DNA of 9,649 nt, taken from positions 1 to 9,649 of the forward strand of contig JADHVS010000168.1 of the NCBI GenBank assembly GCA_016783865.1, written 5' to 3'. Made by a program: the position numbers and the translations under genes. The notes below the pieces were generated by a model. That model was not told where the DNA came from and did not search any database. It saw only the letters and a list, made by a program, of their open reading frames with translations. Source of the stretch: Bacteroidales bacterium (GTDB lineage: Bacteria; Bacteroidota; Bacteroidia; Bacteroidales; SM23-62). Shown one piece after another: positions 1 through 8,242 of the stretch. Position 1 is the stretch's first letter, and each line of letters begins with the position of its first letter.

Positions 1-21
1 CCTCTCATTGATCCCTGATAA

Positions 22-51
22 TTTGTAATTTTATGGTGGCCGGCGTAAATG
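22..51 (+). promoter_or_regulatory. Weak candidate promoter for the beta-helix gene
   Basis: A TTTG at 22-25 is followed after 20 nt by TAAATG at 46-51, which only loosely resembles the Bacteroidota TTTG / TAnnTTTG pair. It would place the transcript start near 60, about 30 nt before the ATG at 92. The stretch from 61 to 91 is very AT-rich and has no strong Shine-Dalgarno sequence. The window begins just upstream, so a promoter further left or read-through from another gene cannot be excluded. Confidence 0.2.
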
Positions 52-91
52 CCTGGATGTTCATTATTAATAAAAGAATCATTAATCCATT

Positions 92-2275
92 ATGAGAATA
101 ATTATTTTCACCTTGCTGCTTGCGGTCACTGCCTGTGGATCCGGCGGACCAGTCATTTATTTTGTGTCGAATGAAGGTTCCGATGCAGCAAAGGGAACGC
201 TCGGCAGTCCGTTTAAAACCATCCAGCAGGCAGCCCTGGTCATGAAACCGAGAGATACCTGTTACATCAGGGAAGGCAGGTACCATGAGCAGGTCCTTTT
301 AAACGGCCGGACCGGGTCAGAGAATCTGCCCCTTGTATTTATGGCCTATCCGGGTGAGGAGGTCACATTCGATGGTACGGTACCTATCCGGTCCGATTGG
401 ACAAGGCAGGAGGATAACCTGTTTACGGCGAAAACAGATGAACCGGTCTGGCAATTATTCGTTGAGGGGCGAAGCATGTGTTCTGCGCGCTGGCCGAATG
501 GAAACTGGGACGACGGATCGGTGTGGGACAAGACCAGGTCCATGATGTGGCCTGAAGAGGGAAAGGGAAGGTTCGGTCACCATTTCAATAAAGAATTGAA
601 AAACCTTGATTTCAGCCTGGAGGAAGGAGGAATAATCATTGTGAATTCGGGATCGTTTAAGACCTATAAGGGTTTTATCACGGATCATGAAGCGGGTTCG
701 GACCATTTTATCTACGACACTTCCCAGGTGAAGCAACATTTCTCATACAAGGGAAAGGTGGACAGGCACGGCTATTTTCTTGAGGGAAAAGCCGGACTCA
801 TTGATGTACCGGGGGAATGGTTTTTTGATCCAGCCGACTCAATGATATACCTTGCGGTGGAAGATGGACAGGATCCCAATGAAATGGAAATAAGGGGCAA
901 GATCCAGTCGTATGCATTTGATGTAACGGGATCGTCAGGCATTAAACTCATTGGATTGAATTTCTTTGGCTCCATGGTCAGCTTTGTTAACTGCGAGCAC
1001 ATCACGTTGGAGGACTGTCATTTCCTTTATCCAGCCTATTCAAAGCGCATGCTGGGTGACCTGTCGTTTATGGATGTGACAAGATTCCTTGTGGAGGATG
1101 AATTCACACCTGCCCATAATACCGTAAGGAACTGTGTTTTCGAGTACATGGACGGACCGGTAATGGAAATGAATGGTGTTGGAAACCTCATTGAGAATTG
1201 CTATATGCATGATGTGGATTACAGCTGTACCTACAAGGGAGGTTATACCCTCAACCTGATCGATGCCACCGAACTGGTGTTCAGGAGAAATACCATTCAT
1301 ACCACCGGCGCTTCGGAAACCTTTAAGGCCGGGCGGAAGAATGTAATTGAGCTGAATGACATTTCCCGCACAGGGTTCCTCCAGAATGACGGATCGATGA
1401 TACAGATCAGCGTGAAGCAGCAGGACAGTTCCATAACCCGTTTCAACTGGGTCCACCATTCCGTTAAACTGGGATTGCGGTTCGATAATTCCAACCTTCC
1501 CGATTCTCCCTGGGGTAAAAATGGTACCCTGCATCATAACGTGGCATGGAAGACAGATCGTATTTTCTTCAAGGGGGACAAGCATTTCATTTTCAATAAC
1601 CTGAGTTTTGACAGTGAGAAAAATGACCTGATCGTCTCATCCAATGTGTCCATCCAGGGAAGAAATTACGAGACCATCACCCGGAACAATATTTGCAATA
1701 AATTTTCCGGCCACAGGACCCTTCCCGGCAAAGATTATCCTGTACCGGGCATTGTTGACCATAACTGGGCTGGTAACTTCAAGGGGAAGGACATCAGGAC
1801 ACAGCTCAGGGATCCGGATAACCTGGATTACAGGCCTAAAGCCGGTTCGGAATTAATCGATGCCGGAGCGTTGGTTGAGGGCAAGGAATTCAGGTATATC
1901 AGTGCTGCCCCCGATATCGGTCCCTATGAATTTAGCGATGATCATTACTGGATCCCGGGAAGGATGACAGATGCTGCCAGCAGTCCTGTCCCGCCGGACG
2001 GGGCAACCAGGGTGAAAACCGATGCTGACCTGATGTGGCTGGAAGGCAGGCAGGCTGTAAAGCACCATGTATATTTCAGTACTGGCATGGAGGAAGTGAA
2101 AGGAAGGGCGGAAACTGCCAGCATGGGAGCATTCAGCAGTTCGAATATATTCACGCCACCCTCACATCTTGAGCAGGGCAAAACCTATTATTGGTGTGTG
2201 GATGCCATGACCGCTGACGGGACCGTTCTTGCCGGTGAAGTATGGAGTTTCACTGCCGGAGTCGGTAACGATTGA
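92..2275 (+). CDS. Exported right-handed beta-helix lipoprotein, probable polysaccharide-degrading enzyme of unassigned family
   Basis: The protein has 727 residues. It starts with a short lipoprotein signal: Met-Arg, a hydrophobic run, then lipobox V-T-A-C with Cys15 as the lipidated residue. Gly-Ser-Gly-Gly follows the Cys, not an acidic surface-export signal, so a periplasm-facing anchor is likelier than surface display (inference). Residues 22-95 hold the usual opening of bacterial beta-helix enzymes (YFVSNEGSD, then GSPFKTIQQA and later YPGEEVTFDG). Residues about 96-270 form an intervening region containing LFVEGRSMCSARWPN, of a kind seen in some GH141-like and related beta-helix proteins. 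The main helix spans about 271-613, with repeated N-x-I/F rungs, and ends in the common closing motif SELIDAG...PDIGPYE. Residues about 632-722 form an Ig/Fn3-like domain (PVPPDGATRV, then KTYYWCVDA and GEVWSFTA). Catalytic residues are not identifiable; the rungs at 422-439 and 451-465 (NDGSMIQIS, NWVHHSVKLGLRFD) look like a possible active-site strip. It could be a glycoside hydrolase or a lyase. The neighbouring sulfatase, HTCS and SusD support a role in glycan breakdown. Confidence 0.8.
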   Translation: MRIIIFTLLLAVTACGSGGPVIYFVSNEGSDAAKGTLGSPFKTIQQAALVMKPRDTCYIREGRYHEQVLLNGRTGSENLPLVFMAYPGEEVTFDGTVPIRSDWTRQEDNLFTAKTDEPVWQLFVEGRSMCSARWPNGNWDDGSVWDKTRSMMWPEEGKGRFGHHFNKELKNLDFSLEEGGIIIVNSGSFKTYKGFITDHEAGSDHFIYDTSQVKQHFSYKGKVDRHGYFLEGKAGLIDVPGEWFFDPADSMIYLAVEDGQDPNEMEIRGKIQSYAFDVTGSSGIKLIGLNFFGSMVSFVNCEHITLEDCHFLYPAYSKRMLGDLSFMDVTRFLVEDEFTPAHNTVRNCVFEYMDGPVMEMNGVGNLIENCYMHDVDYSCTYKGGYTLNLIDATELVFRRNTIHTTGASETFKAGRKNVIELNDISRTGFLQNDGSMIQISVKQQDSSITRFNWVHHSVKLGLRFDNSNLPDSPWGKNGTLHHNVAWKTDRIFFKGDKHFIFNNLSFDSEKNDLIVSSNVSIQGRNYETITRNNICNKFSGHRTLPGKDYPVPGIVDHNWAGNFKGKDIRTQLRDPDNLDYRPKAGSELIDAGALVEGKEFRYISAAPDIGPYEFSDDHYWIPGRMTDAASSPVPPDGATRVKTDADLMWLEGRQAVKHHVYFSTGMEEVKGRAETASMGAFSSSNIFTPPSHLEQGKTYYWCVDAMTADGTVLAGEVWSFTAGVGND

Positions 2276-2282
2276 CAGACAG

Positions 2283-2306
2283 GTAACCGGGTGCTGTTCC
2301 GGTTGC
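2283..2306. terminator. Inverted repeat between convergent genes, possible bidirectional terminator
   Basis: GTAACCGG at 2283-2290 pairs with CCGGTTGC at 2299-2306: eight pairs including one G-T wobble, with an 8-nt loop. It lies 8 nt after the stop of the beta-helix gene and about 50 nt past the stop of the sulfatase gene on the other strand. No T-run follows directly on either strand, so it is not a classical intrinsic terminator. A second, looser repeat lies at 2327-2356 (GACAGgCC with GGCTGTC, loop about 15 nt), directly after the sulfatase stop. Confidence 0.35.
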
Positions 2307-2356
2307 ATTGGATTACCTGGTACAAGGACAGGCCAATCATTTTTCCAGTGGCTGTC

Positions 2357-3913
2357 TTATTCCTTAAATTCCCCGAACCCACCCGGGAGATCCCGGAGAT
2401 GGATTTGGAGTTCCGTTTTCATATCCTCAAGGGCTGCCTTATATTCGGGATCACCAGCAAGGTTAATTTGTTCATATGGGTCATTTCCGATATCATATAA
2501 TTGATCCCTGTCAAAATAGTTCGGATAAAATGCAATGGCCGGTTTTTCTGATCCCCTTCCGCCTGGGCTGTCGCAGATGTGGGTCATGGGAAGGTCGCTG
2601 CCCGAAGCCATGACCGCCCTACTCTCAGGAATGCGGAAGGCCAGGTATTTGTAGTTACCTTTAATGACGGCTCTGGTGGCACCGATTTCGAACAACAGTG
2701 AGGAATGTACCGGGTTGTCATCTCCAAGAAGCAATGGCAGGAAACTGGTACCATCGAACCGGAACCGGTCCCCGTTCCGGATCCCGGATAATTCCAGTAC
2801 CGTAGGGACGAAATCGATGTTTGCAACCACCTGGCTGGTTCTTAAGCCCGATTTAAAATAGGAAGGTCCCCAGACAAAGGCCGGCGTCAGTATCCCGCCC
2901 TGGTAGAGTGATCCCTTCCCTGATTCCACGCCGTGGTCATCGATGAAGAAAATGATCGTGTTCCCGAGTGCTCCCATATTTTCAAGGCGTTTTAATAAAG
3001 CACCGATGCCATCGTCGAGCCACAATACATCGGCTGCTTCTTCTTTTAATTCCGCTTCCTCGATACGTTGTTTTATGGTTTCCCTGGCAGGCATCACACC
3101 GGGAGGCTGATCTAAAAATCCTGTAGCCGTGGCCAGAGGATCCCCCAGGTATTTAGTTCCCATTCTGTGCGGCCCGTGGTTTAACGTAGTGGCAAAATAC
3201 AGGAAAAACGGTTTTTCCCTGGTGGCCGCCTGTTCAAGAAATTCAAGTGCTCCCATGACAATCCAGTCCATATTATGATGTTCAAGCGCCAGGGGATAGG
3301 AGGTAGGAAGGTTCCCGCTGTATATGGAGGCAGCAAAGTCAAATCCTGCTTCGTGATAGGCATTTATCTGGGCCTCCTGGTTATCAGCCAGTTGTTTCCT
3401 GATGACCGGGTCCCGGGGATCAGCATACCGGGGGATCCTGTGGGGATGGCGAGCTTCCATGACATGGTTTTTCCCGACGCCCCCCGTAAAGTATCCTTCT
3501 TCCCGCAGGATCCGGGCAATGGTCCCGACTTCGGGTGTGATCCGCACATTCCATGCCACATTGGCCTGTCCATGCTTTTCCGTTTCCTCCAGGTAGGACT
3601 TATTTAAGGCCCGTGAAGCATATTGGCCGGTTAAAATGCTGTACCTGCTTGGTGTGCAAACAGATGTGGTTACATAGCACTGGTCGAAGATAATTCCCTC
3701 TTCTGCCAGCCGGTCAATGTTTGGAGAGAGGTTTTTTGGCCGGCCGTCCTCGTACCTGCCTTCCTGAAGAAAATTGAATTCCCATCGTTCCTGGTCATCC
3801 GTGACGATGAAAATAATGTTGGGCGGAGATTTTTCCTGTGCGCATGACATGTTGACGAATATAAGCGGCAGGAGATATATTCCGGTGATGAGGCGATGTG
3901 TGTTCCTTTTCAT
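2357..3913 (-). CDS. Family S1 formylglycine-dependent sulfatase, exported
   Basis: This 518-residue arylsulfatase-fold protein hydrolyses sulfate esters; here the likely substrate is a sulfated glycan or its oligosaccharides in the periplasm. An N-terminal hydrophobic segment (about 8-22) ends in N-M-S-C-A-Q. Cleavage after Ala25 by signal peptidase I fits better than a lipobox, because -3 from Cys24 is Asn. Metal ligands Asp39-Asp40 lie in IVTDDQ. The maturation motif C-T-P-S-R is at 86-90, and Cys86 would be oxidised to formylglycine by an anSME-type maturase, which is not encoded here. Further active-site candidates are Lys148 and His150 (VGKNH, where many S1 members have GKWH), His246 (LNHGPH), Asp325-Asp326-His327 (FIDDHG) and Lys333 before YQGG. 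The C-terminal part has the usual QLYDIGNDPYEQINLA segment. Length is typical and no key residue is missing. It faces the beta-helix gene tail to tail and is divergent from the HTCS, which may control it. Substrate and S1 subfamily cannot be assigned by eye. Confidence 0.95.
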   Translation of the reverse strand: MKRNTHRLITGIYLLPLIFVNMSCAQEKSPPNIIFIVTDDQERWEFNFLQEGRYEDGRPKNLSPNIDRLAEEGIIFDQCYVTTSVCTPSRYSILTGQYASRALNKSYLEETEKHGQANVAWNVRITPEVGTIARILREEGYFTGGVGKNHVMEARHPHRIPRYADPRDPVIRKQLADNQEAQINAYHEAGFDFAASIYSGNLPTSYPLALEHHNMDWIVMGALEFLEQAATREKPFFLYFATTLNHGPHRMGTKYLGDPLATATGFLDQPPGVMPARETIKQRIEEAELKEEAADVLWLDDGIGALLKRLENMGALGNTIIFFIDDHGVESGKGSLYQGGILTPAFVWGPSYFKSGLRTSQVVANIDFVPTVLELSGIRNGDRFRFDGTSFLPLLLGDDNPVHSSLLFEIGATRAVIKGNYKYLAFRIPESRAVMASGSDLPMTHICDSPGGRGSEKPAIAFYPNYFDRDQLYDIGNDPYEQINLAGDPEYKAALEDMKTELQIHLRDLPGGFGEFKE

Positions 3914-3931
3914 GTTCTAATTTTTACGTTG

Positions 3932-3964
3932 CAAAATATTCTGAGCTGTTAGTACTGTCCAAAA
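3932..3964 (-). promoter_or_regulatory. Candidate Bacteroidota-type promoter for the sulfatase gene
   Basis: Read on the minus strand, TTTTG (complement of 3960-3964) is followed after 21 nt by TATTTTG (complement of 3932-3938). This resembles the -33 TTTG and -7 TAnnTTTG elements, with one base fewer in the -7 spacer. The transcript would start near 3925, giving a leader of only about a dozen bases before the ATG at 3913. The spacing is right, but the short leader keeps confidence moderate. Confidence 0.4.
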
Positions 3965-3968
3965 TGCG

Positions 3969-3976
3969 TATCTTTA
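3969..3976 (+). promoter_or_regulatory. Candidate -7 element for the HTCS gene
   Basis: TATCTTTA matches TAnnTTTG except for the last base and lies 20 nt before the ATG at 3997. No clear TTTG is found 19-21 nt upstream; the nearest is TGTTAG around 3947-3952. The region before the ATG is A/T-rich with no Shine-Dalgarno sequence, as is usual in this phylum. A weak promoter would fit a low-abundance sensor. Confidence 0.3.
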
Positions 3977-3996
3977 TTCAGTAAAATTAGCATTAT

Positions 3997-6900
3997 ATGA
4001 GAGGTTTTGTGTTGGTTCTTCTGATATTTTGTTCGTTCACATCCTTCAGCCAGGATGTTGCTTTCAGGTACCTGAGCACCCTGAATGGACTGAATAATGG
4101 TACCATCAATGACATCGCACAGGATAACTACGGAAATATTTGGTTCTGTACGTGGGACGGTGCGATGCGGTATGATGGCTATTCCACCGTTAACTATAAA
4201 ACCGAACTGGGGAAACCAAACAGTTTCCCGTCAAAGCATTGCTCTGATATCCTCAGGGATTCTGAGGGTGACCTCTGGTTTTTTGCACGGGGAATCTGCC
4301 GGTATAACAGGAACCAGGATGATTTTATCAGCTACTCACTGCAGGATATCAATTACGAGCTGGCAGGGCCTGGGAAGATATTTGAATGTTTTGAATTCAA
4401 TCAGTCGATTTATGCCTATACGGACGGCAGGTTCCATTACCTGCCTCTCGGGTTGAAAGATTCAATGCGGCTTTTCCGGGAGGTTGAAATAACCGGTTCC
4501 TTTGAAATTGACATGGGGCAGTTCCTGAACAGCGTAGCAATAGATAAAAATGTTTTATACCTGTGCCATTCGAGCACGGATTCGCAGGGAAATGTGACAA
4601 CAACCGTCTTTAACAGCAGGGCGGGGATTAATGATCCTGGCCAGTTCAGTGTGAACGAGGTGCTTAAGATGAATATGCTGGTTTCCGCTATTTGCATGGT
4701 AAACAACAACAGGCTTTACCTGGGTACGACGGACGGGTTGTATTTATTCTATACTTCCAATGGAATGCTGCAAAGGGTCAGTGGTACGGAAGGATTATCA
4801 GTGGATGTCCTTCTGCCGGGGAGCGATCAGAACCTGTGGATCGGAACGAGTCAGTCCGGCCTTGGACGCCTTAATCTTCATACAGGTGAGTTCAGGCTTT
4901 TTCAGCATGACCTCAACAGCATAAATTCCCTTGCCGCAAATGTGATTTTTTCACTGTTTGAGGATTTTTCGGGAAACCTCTGGGTCGGCCATGGCGGTGA
5001 AGGGTTAAGTATTATAAACCTGCTCAGAAAGCCTTTCCATACCTTCAGGTTTGATCCGAAGGATAAATCATCGCTGTCATCCAATACCGTGTTCTGTTTT
5101 AATGAGGCAGACAGGGATGTGCTGATAGGAACGCGCAACAGCGGCTTAAACCTGATGAGATATAATCCGCAGAAAGCCAGGTATATTTTTCGGCATGAAA
5201 ACATGCCGGACCATTTTTACAAGAGTATGCCTTATGAAGCAATATGGGATATCCAGAAGGAATCGTCATCCGTCTTCTGGCTGGCAACGAATTTCGGGCT
5301 CATAAAAATGGAACGGAATAAGGGAAAATGGGTTTACTCACAATACCTGAGTGGTGAGGCTGACTGGTCCGATATCAAGCGAAAGATTTTTTTGGATGAA
5401 AACCTGAATTTGTGGATTGGTTCTTACAGGGGGATCTACCTGATACCGGCGTCAAAACGCGGTTCCATGGATGCCTATGTCTTCCGGTCTGATGATTCGG
5501 ATCCCGCTTCCCTGTCGGACGATGTGATCACCTCATTCCTGCTCGACCGGAACGGTAATTTCTGGATCGGTACCCAGAATGGTGGCATTAACCTGCTCAA
5601 AACCAAATATTATGAGCTTGACCTTACGGGACAGCAAAAGCCCGAACTGGGATTCATGCATTTTTATGCCGACGGATCACAAGATGATTATCTTAATAAC
5701 AATGAGATTAATTGTTTGTACGAGCATATTGACGGAACTATCTGGGCCGGGACACAGGGCGGTGGTATAAATATAATTGATCCTGAGAATTACCGGTTCT
5801 CTTATCTGACCGTTGATGACGGGCTCCATGGGGATGACGTATTCAGTATATTACCGGATGATGATGGAAAACTCTGGTGCAGCACCAACAAGGGATTATC
5901 CTGCTGCGACCCCGCCACATCCACGTTTAAAAATTACACACCCCAGGATGGGATACAGGGGAATGTTTTCATGGTCAATTCCTATTTTAAATCATCAGAC
6001 GGGAAATTGTATTTCGGTGGCAGGCATGGAATTACCTTTTTTGAACCCGAACTGATCCGGGATAATGAAATAGCACCAAAACTTAGTTTTACCGGATTGG
6101 ATGTATTTAACAAGCCGGTATGTATCGGGGAAAAGATTAATGGCAATATTCTTCTGCCGGAAGCCATATCGGAAAGGGGGAGTATACGCCTGACCCATAA
6201 GGAGAATAATTTCAGCATCCATTTTACGGCCACGCATTACCAGTCACCCGATGAGAATATGGTGGAATATTTTCTTGAGGGGTATAGCATGGACTGGGTC
6301 CGCATACCAGCTTCGTTGGGCTACGCCAGCTTTTCGAACCTTCCGGCAGGTGCTTATATATTAAAAGTCAGGGCCTCCAATTCGGATAATTACTGGATGA
6401 GTGAGCCTGCCGAATTGACGATTGAAATACTTCCACCATGGTGGGAAACCACCCTGGCCAGGATCATCATACTCTTCCTGGTACTGACATTCATTACGCT
6501 GATTATGATGCTGCTTCTCCACCGGCAGGCATTGAAGCATTCCCTCAGGCTCGATAAAATTGAGATGGAAAAGATGAATGAACTGAACGAGTCAAAACTT
6601 CAGTTCTTTACCAATATATCCCACGAATTGAGGACTCCCCTTAGCCTTACGGTCGCACCGATTGAAGACCTGCTGAGGAAGCAGGAAGCCACACGATTTC
6701 ATATCAGGAACCAGCTCATACTTGCCTACCGGAATGCCAAATTCTTGTTGAGATTGATCAACCAGATCATTGATTTCCGTAAAATGAATGCAGAAAAGAT
6801 CAAATTGGCGTTTACGGAGATGGATTTTGCACAATTCGTTGAACAGCAGGTGAGAAATTTTGAATATTTACGGAACAAGAAAGATATCGATCTCCATATC

Positions 6901-8175
6901 AACCTGCCCGAAAATCCTTTTCCCTTGTGGTTTGATCCCCGAAAAATGGAACAGGTTATATACAATCTTTTGTCAAACGCCTTTAAATATACGGTGAAAT
7001 GCGGAACCATTTTTATTTCTGTAAGTAAAACCATCCAGGAAGGTCCCGATCATCAGTTGCCCGAAGAATTTGCACAATTAACTGTCTTTAACGAGGGAAG
7101 CTTTATCCCCGAGGATCAGCTGGATGCGATTTTTGAGCGATTTTATAAGATCGATCCGAGCCAGGAAGGATCAGGGATTGGTCTGGCACTTACAAAATCG
7201 CTTGTTGAATTGCATCATGGAGAGATTACTGCACATTCCACAGAAGAAGGAGTGACTTTCGATATTTTTTTGCCGGTTGGCAAGGATCATTTAACGGAAG
7301 ATGAGCTGGTACCGGACCTTTTCTATGAGCCCGATATCAAGTACCAGGATATCCAGGCTGACAAGGAACCGGTTGAATCTGCTGCAGAAACTACCAGCAA
7401 AGAAGGCCATGCTTTAAGCATTCTTGTGGTTGAGGACAGCGAAGAACTAAGGGAATTCTTTAAAAATTTCCTGTCAAGTGAATATCAATATTATGAAGCT
7501 GAAAATGGAAGGGATGGATATGAGATCGCGAAAAAGATAATACCGGATATCATTATCAGTGATATTGTGATGCCTGAGATGAATGGGTATGAATTCTGCG
7601 AAAAGGTGAAGAGCGATACCACTACTTGTCATATCCCTGTGATCCTTCTTACTGCAAAAGATACTGAGGAAAGCAAGGTATACGGATTCAATTCCGGTGC
7701 TGATGCATATGTTGTCAAACCTTTTGAAATATACGTTCTTGAGACCCAGATAAAAAGACTGATCAAGAACAGGGAGCTGATACATAATAAATATAAACTA
7801 CTGGAGTTCAATTTAAATAATACGTCTGAAGAACTTTCAAGAGATGACCAGTATATTAAGAACATCAGGGATCTGATCGAGGAAAACCTTGATGATCCTG
7901 ACCTGAATGTCGAAGAGTTATCGCGAAAGCTTGCAATAAGTTCCACCCAGCTTTACCGCAAGATCAAGGCATTGACCGGTTATTCATCTGTTGAGTTTAT
8001 CAGGATGATACGACTGATAAGGGCTACTGAGTTGCTGGTAGAAACTCAATTGTCGGTAAAGGAGGTCTGTTATAAGACAGGCTTCAACAACCAGTCTTAC
8101 TTCATTAAATGCTTTAAGGAGAAATATGGAGTTACTCCGTCTGAATATCATTCATCTAAAAAGATGAAGGTTTAG
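3997..8175 (+). CDS. Hybrid two-component system (HTCS) sensor kinase / AraC-type response regulator
   Basis: One 1392-residue polypeptide combines sensor, kinase, receiver and transcription factor, the usual regulator of Bacteroidota PULs. A signal peptide ends at about Ser18 (FTSFS|Q). Residues about 33-683 hold many Reg_prop beta-propeller repeats (GNIWFCTWDG, GDLWFFARG, NLWIGTSQSG, GNLWVGHGGEG, GNFWIGTQNGG, GTIWAGTQGGG, GKLWCSTNKG, GKLYFGGRHG), followed by a Y_Y_Y domain to about 812. One membrane span lies at about 820-842. HisKA carries the phospho-acceptor His876 in ISHELRTPL. The HATPase domain has an N box at 990-999 (NLLSNAFKYT) and GSGIGLA at 1058-1064, but its G1 box reads N-E-G-S-F-I (1032-1037) where D-x-G-x-G-I is usual. 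The receiver (about 1140-1255) has Glu1146-Asp1147, phospho-acceptor Asp1189, Thr1219 and Lys1241. The C-terminal AraC/XylS domain (about 1289-1388) has two helix-turn-helix units near 1304-1328 and 1353-1378. Ligand is probably an oligo- or monosaccharide from the target glycan (family knowledge); likely targets are the neighbouring genes (inference). The frame is intact. Confidence 0.97.
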   Translation: MRGFVLVLLIFCSFTSFSQDVAFRYLSTLNGLNNGTINDIAQDNYGNIWFCTWDGAMRYDGYSTVNYKTELGKPNSFPSKHCSDILRDSEGDLWFFARGICRYNRNQDDFISYSLQDINYELAGPGKIFECFEFNQSIYAYTDGRFHYLPLGLKDSMRLFREVEITGSFEIDMGQFLNSVAIDKNVLYLCHSSTDSQGNVTTTVFNSRAGINDPGQFSVNEVLKMNMLVSAICMVNNNRLYLGTTDGLYLFYTSNGMLQRVSGTEGLSVDVLLPGSDQNLWIGTSQSGLGRLNLHTGEFRLFQHDLNSINSLAANVIFSLFEDFSGNLWVGHGGEGLSIINLLRKPFHTFRFDPKDKSSLSSNTVFCFNEADRDVLIGTRNSGLNLMRYNPQKARYIFRHENMPDHFYKSMPYEAIWDIQKESSSVFWLATNFGLIKMERNKGKWVYSQYLSGEADWSDIKRKIFLDENLNLWIGSYRGIYLIPASKRGSMDAYVFRSDDSDPASLSDDVITSFLLDRNGNFWIGTQNGGINLLKTKYYELDLTGQQKPELGFMHFYADGSQDDYLNNNEINCLYEHIDGTIWAGTQGGGINIIDPENYRFSYLTVDDGLHGDDVFSILPDDDGKLWCSTNKGLSCCDPATSTFKNYTPQDGIQGNVFMVNSYFKSSDGKLYFGGRHGITFFEPELIRDNEIAPKLSFTGLDVFNKPVCIGEKINGNILLPEAISERGSIRLTHKENNFSIHFTATHYQSPDENMVEYFLEGYSMDWVRIPASLGYASFSNLPAGAYILKVRASNSDNYWMSEPAELTIEILPPWWETTLARIIILFLVLTFITLIMMLLLHRQALKHSLRLDKIEMEKMNELNESKLQFFTNISHELRTPLSLTVAPIEDLLRKQEATRFHIRNQLILAYRNAKFLLRLINQIIDFRKMNAEKIKLAFTEMDFAQFVEQQVRNFEYLRNKKDIDLHINLPENPFPLWFDPRKMEQVIYNLLSNAFKYTVKCGTIFISVSKTIQEGPDHQLPEEFAQLTVFNEGSFIPEDQLDAIFERFYKIDPSQEGSGIGLALTKSLVELHHGEITAHSTEEGVTFDIFLPVGKDHLTEDELVPDLFYEPDIKYQDIQADKEPVESAAETTSKEGHALSILVVEDSEELREFFKNFLSSEYQYYEAENGRDGYEIAKKIIPDIIISDIVMPEMNGYEFCEKVKSDTTTCHIPVILLTAKDTEESKVYGFNSGADAYVVKPFEIYVLETQIKRLIKNRELIHNKYKLLEFNLNNTSEELSRDDQYIKNIRDLIEENLDDPDLNVEELSRKLAISSTQLYRKIKALTGYSSVEFIRMIRLIRATELLVETQLSVKEVCYKTGFNNQSYFIKCFKEKYGVTPSEYHSSKKMKV

Positions 8176-8204
8176 AGAAGAAATCTCAAATATTGAATAT
8201 CGAA

Positions 8205-8240
8205 TAATGAACTGCCGGTTGGGGTAGCGGTAATTCATTA
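8205..8240. terminator. Hairpin between the convergent HTCS and SusD genes, likely terminator
   Basis: TAATGAA at 8205-8211 pairs with TTCATTA at 8234-8240. After one mismatch (C8212/A8233) the stem continues for five more pairs, TGCCG (8213-8217) with CGGTA (8228-8232), one of them G-T, closing a 10-nt loop. It sits 29 nt after the HTCS stop and only 2 nt past the SusD stop on the opposite strand. The sequence after the stem on the minus strand is T-rich without a long uninterrupted run. It is best placed to end the SusD-side transcript and may serve both. Confidence 0.5.
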
Positions 8241-8242
8241 AA

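Noticed and set aside
1040..1585. An open frame of about 180 codons on the minus strand inside the beta-helix gene
   Set aside because: It is fully antisense to a gene with clear domain motifs, and its translation shows no recognisable domain, export signal or start context.
3840..3845. Lipobox in the sulfatase around Cys24
   Set aside because: The residues before the Cys are N-M-S; Asn at -3 does not fit the usual Leu/Val/Ile, so ordinary signal-peptidase cleavage after Ala25 is more likely.
3963..3994. Inverted repeat AATGC (3963-3967) and GCATT (3990-3994) flanking the HTCS promoter candidate
   Set aside because: Only five pairs with a 22-nt gap in AT-rich DNA, which is expected by chance.
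4097..6055. Repeated short motifs in the first half of the HTCS gene, considered as DNA repeats
   Set aside because: They are diverged at DNA level and correspond to Reg_prop propeller blades in the protein, so they are protein repeats, not a DNA repeat array.
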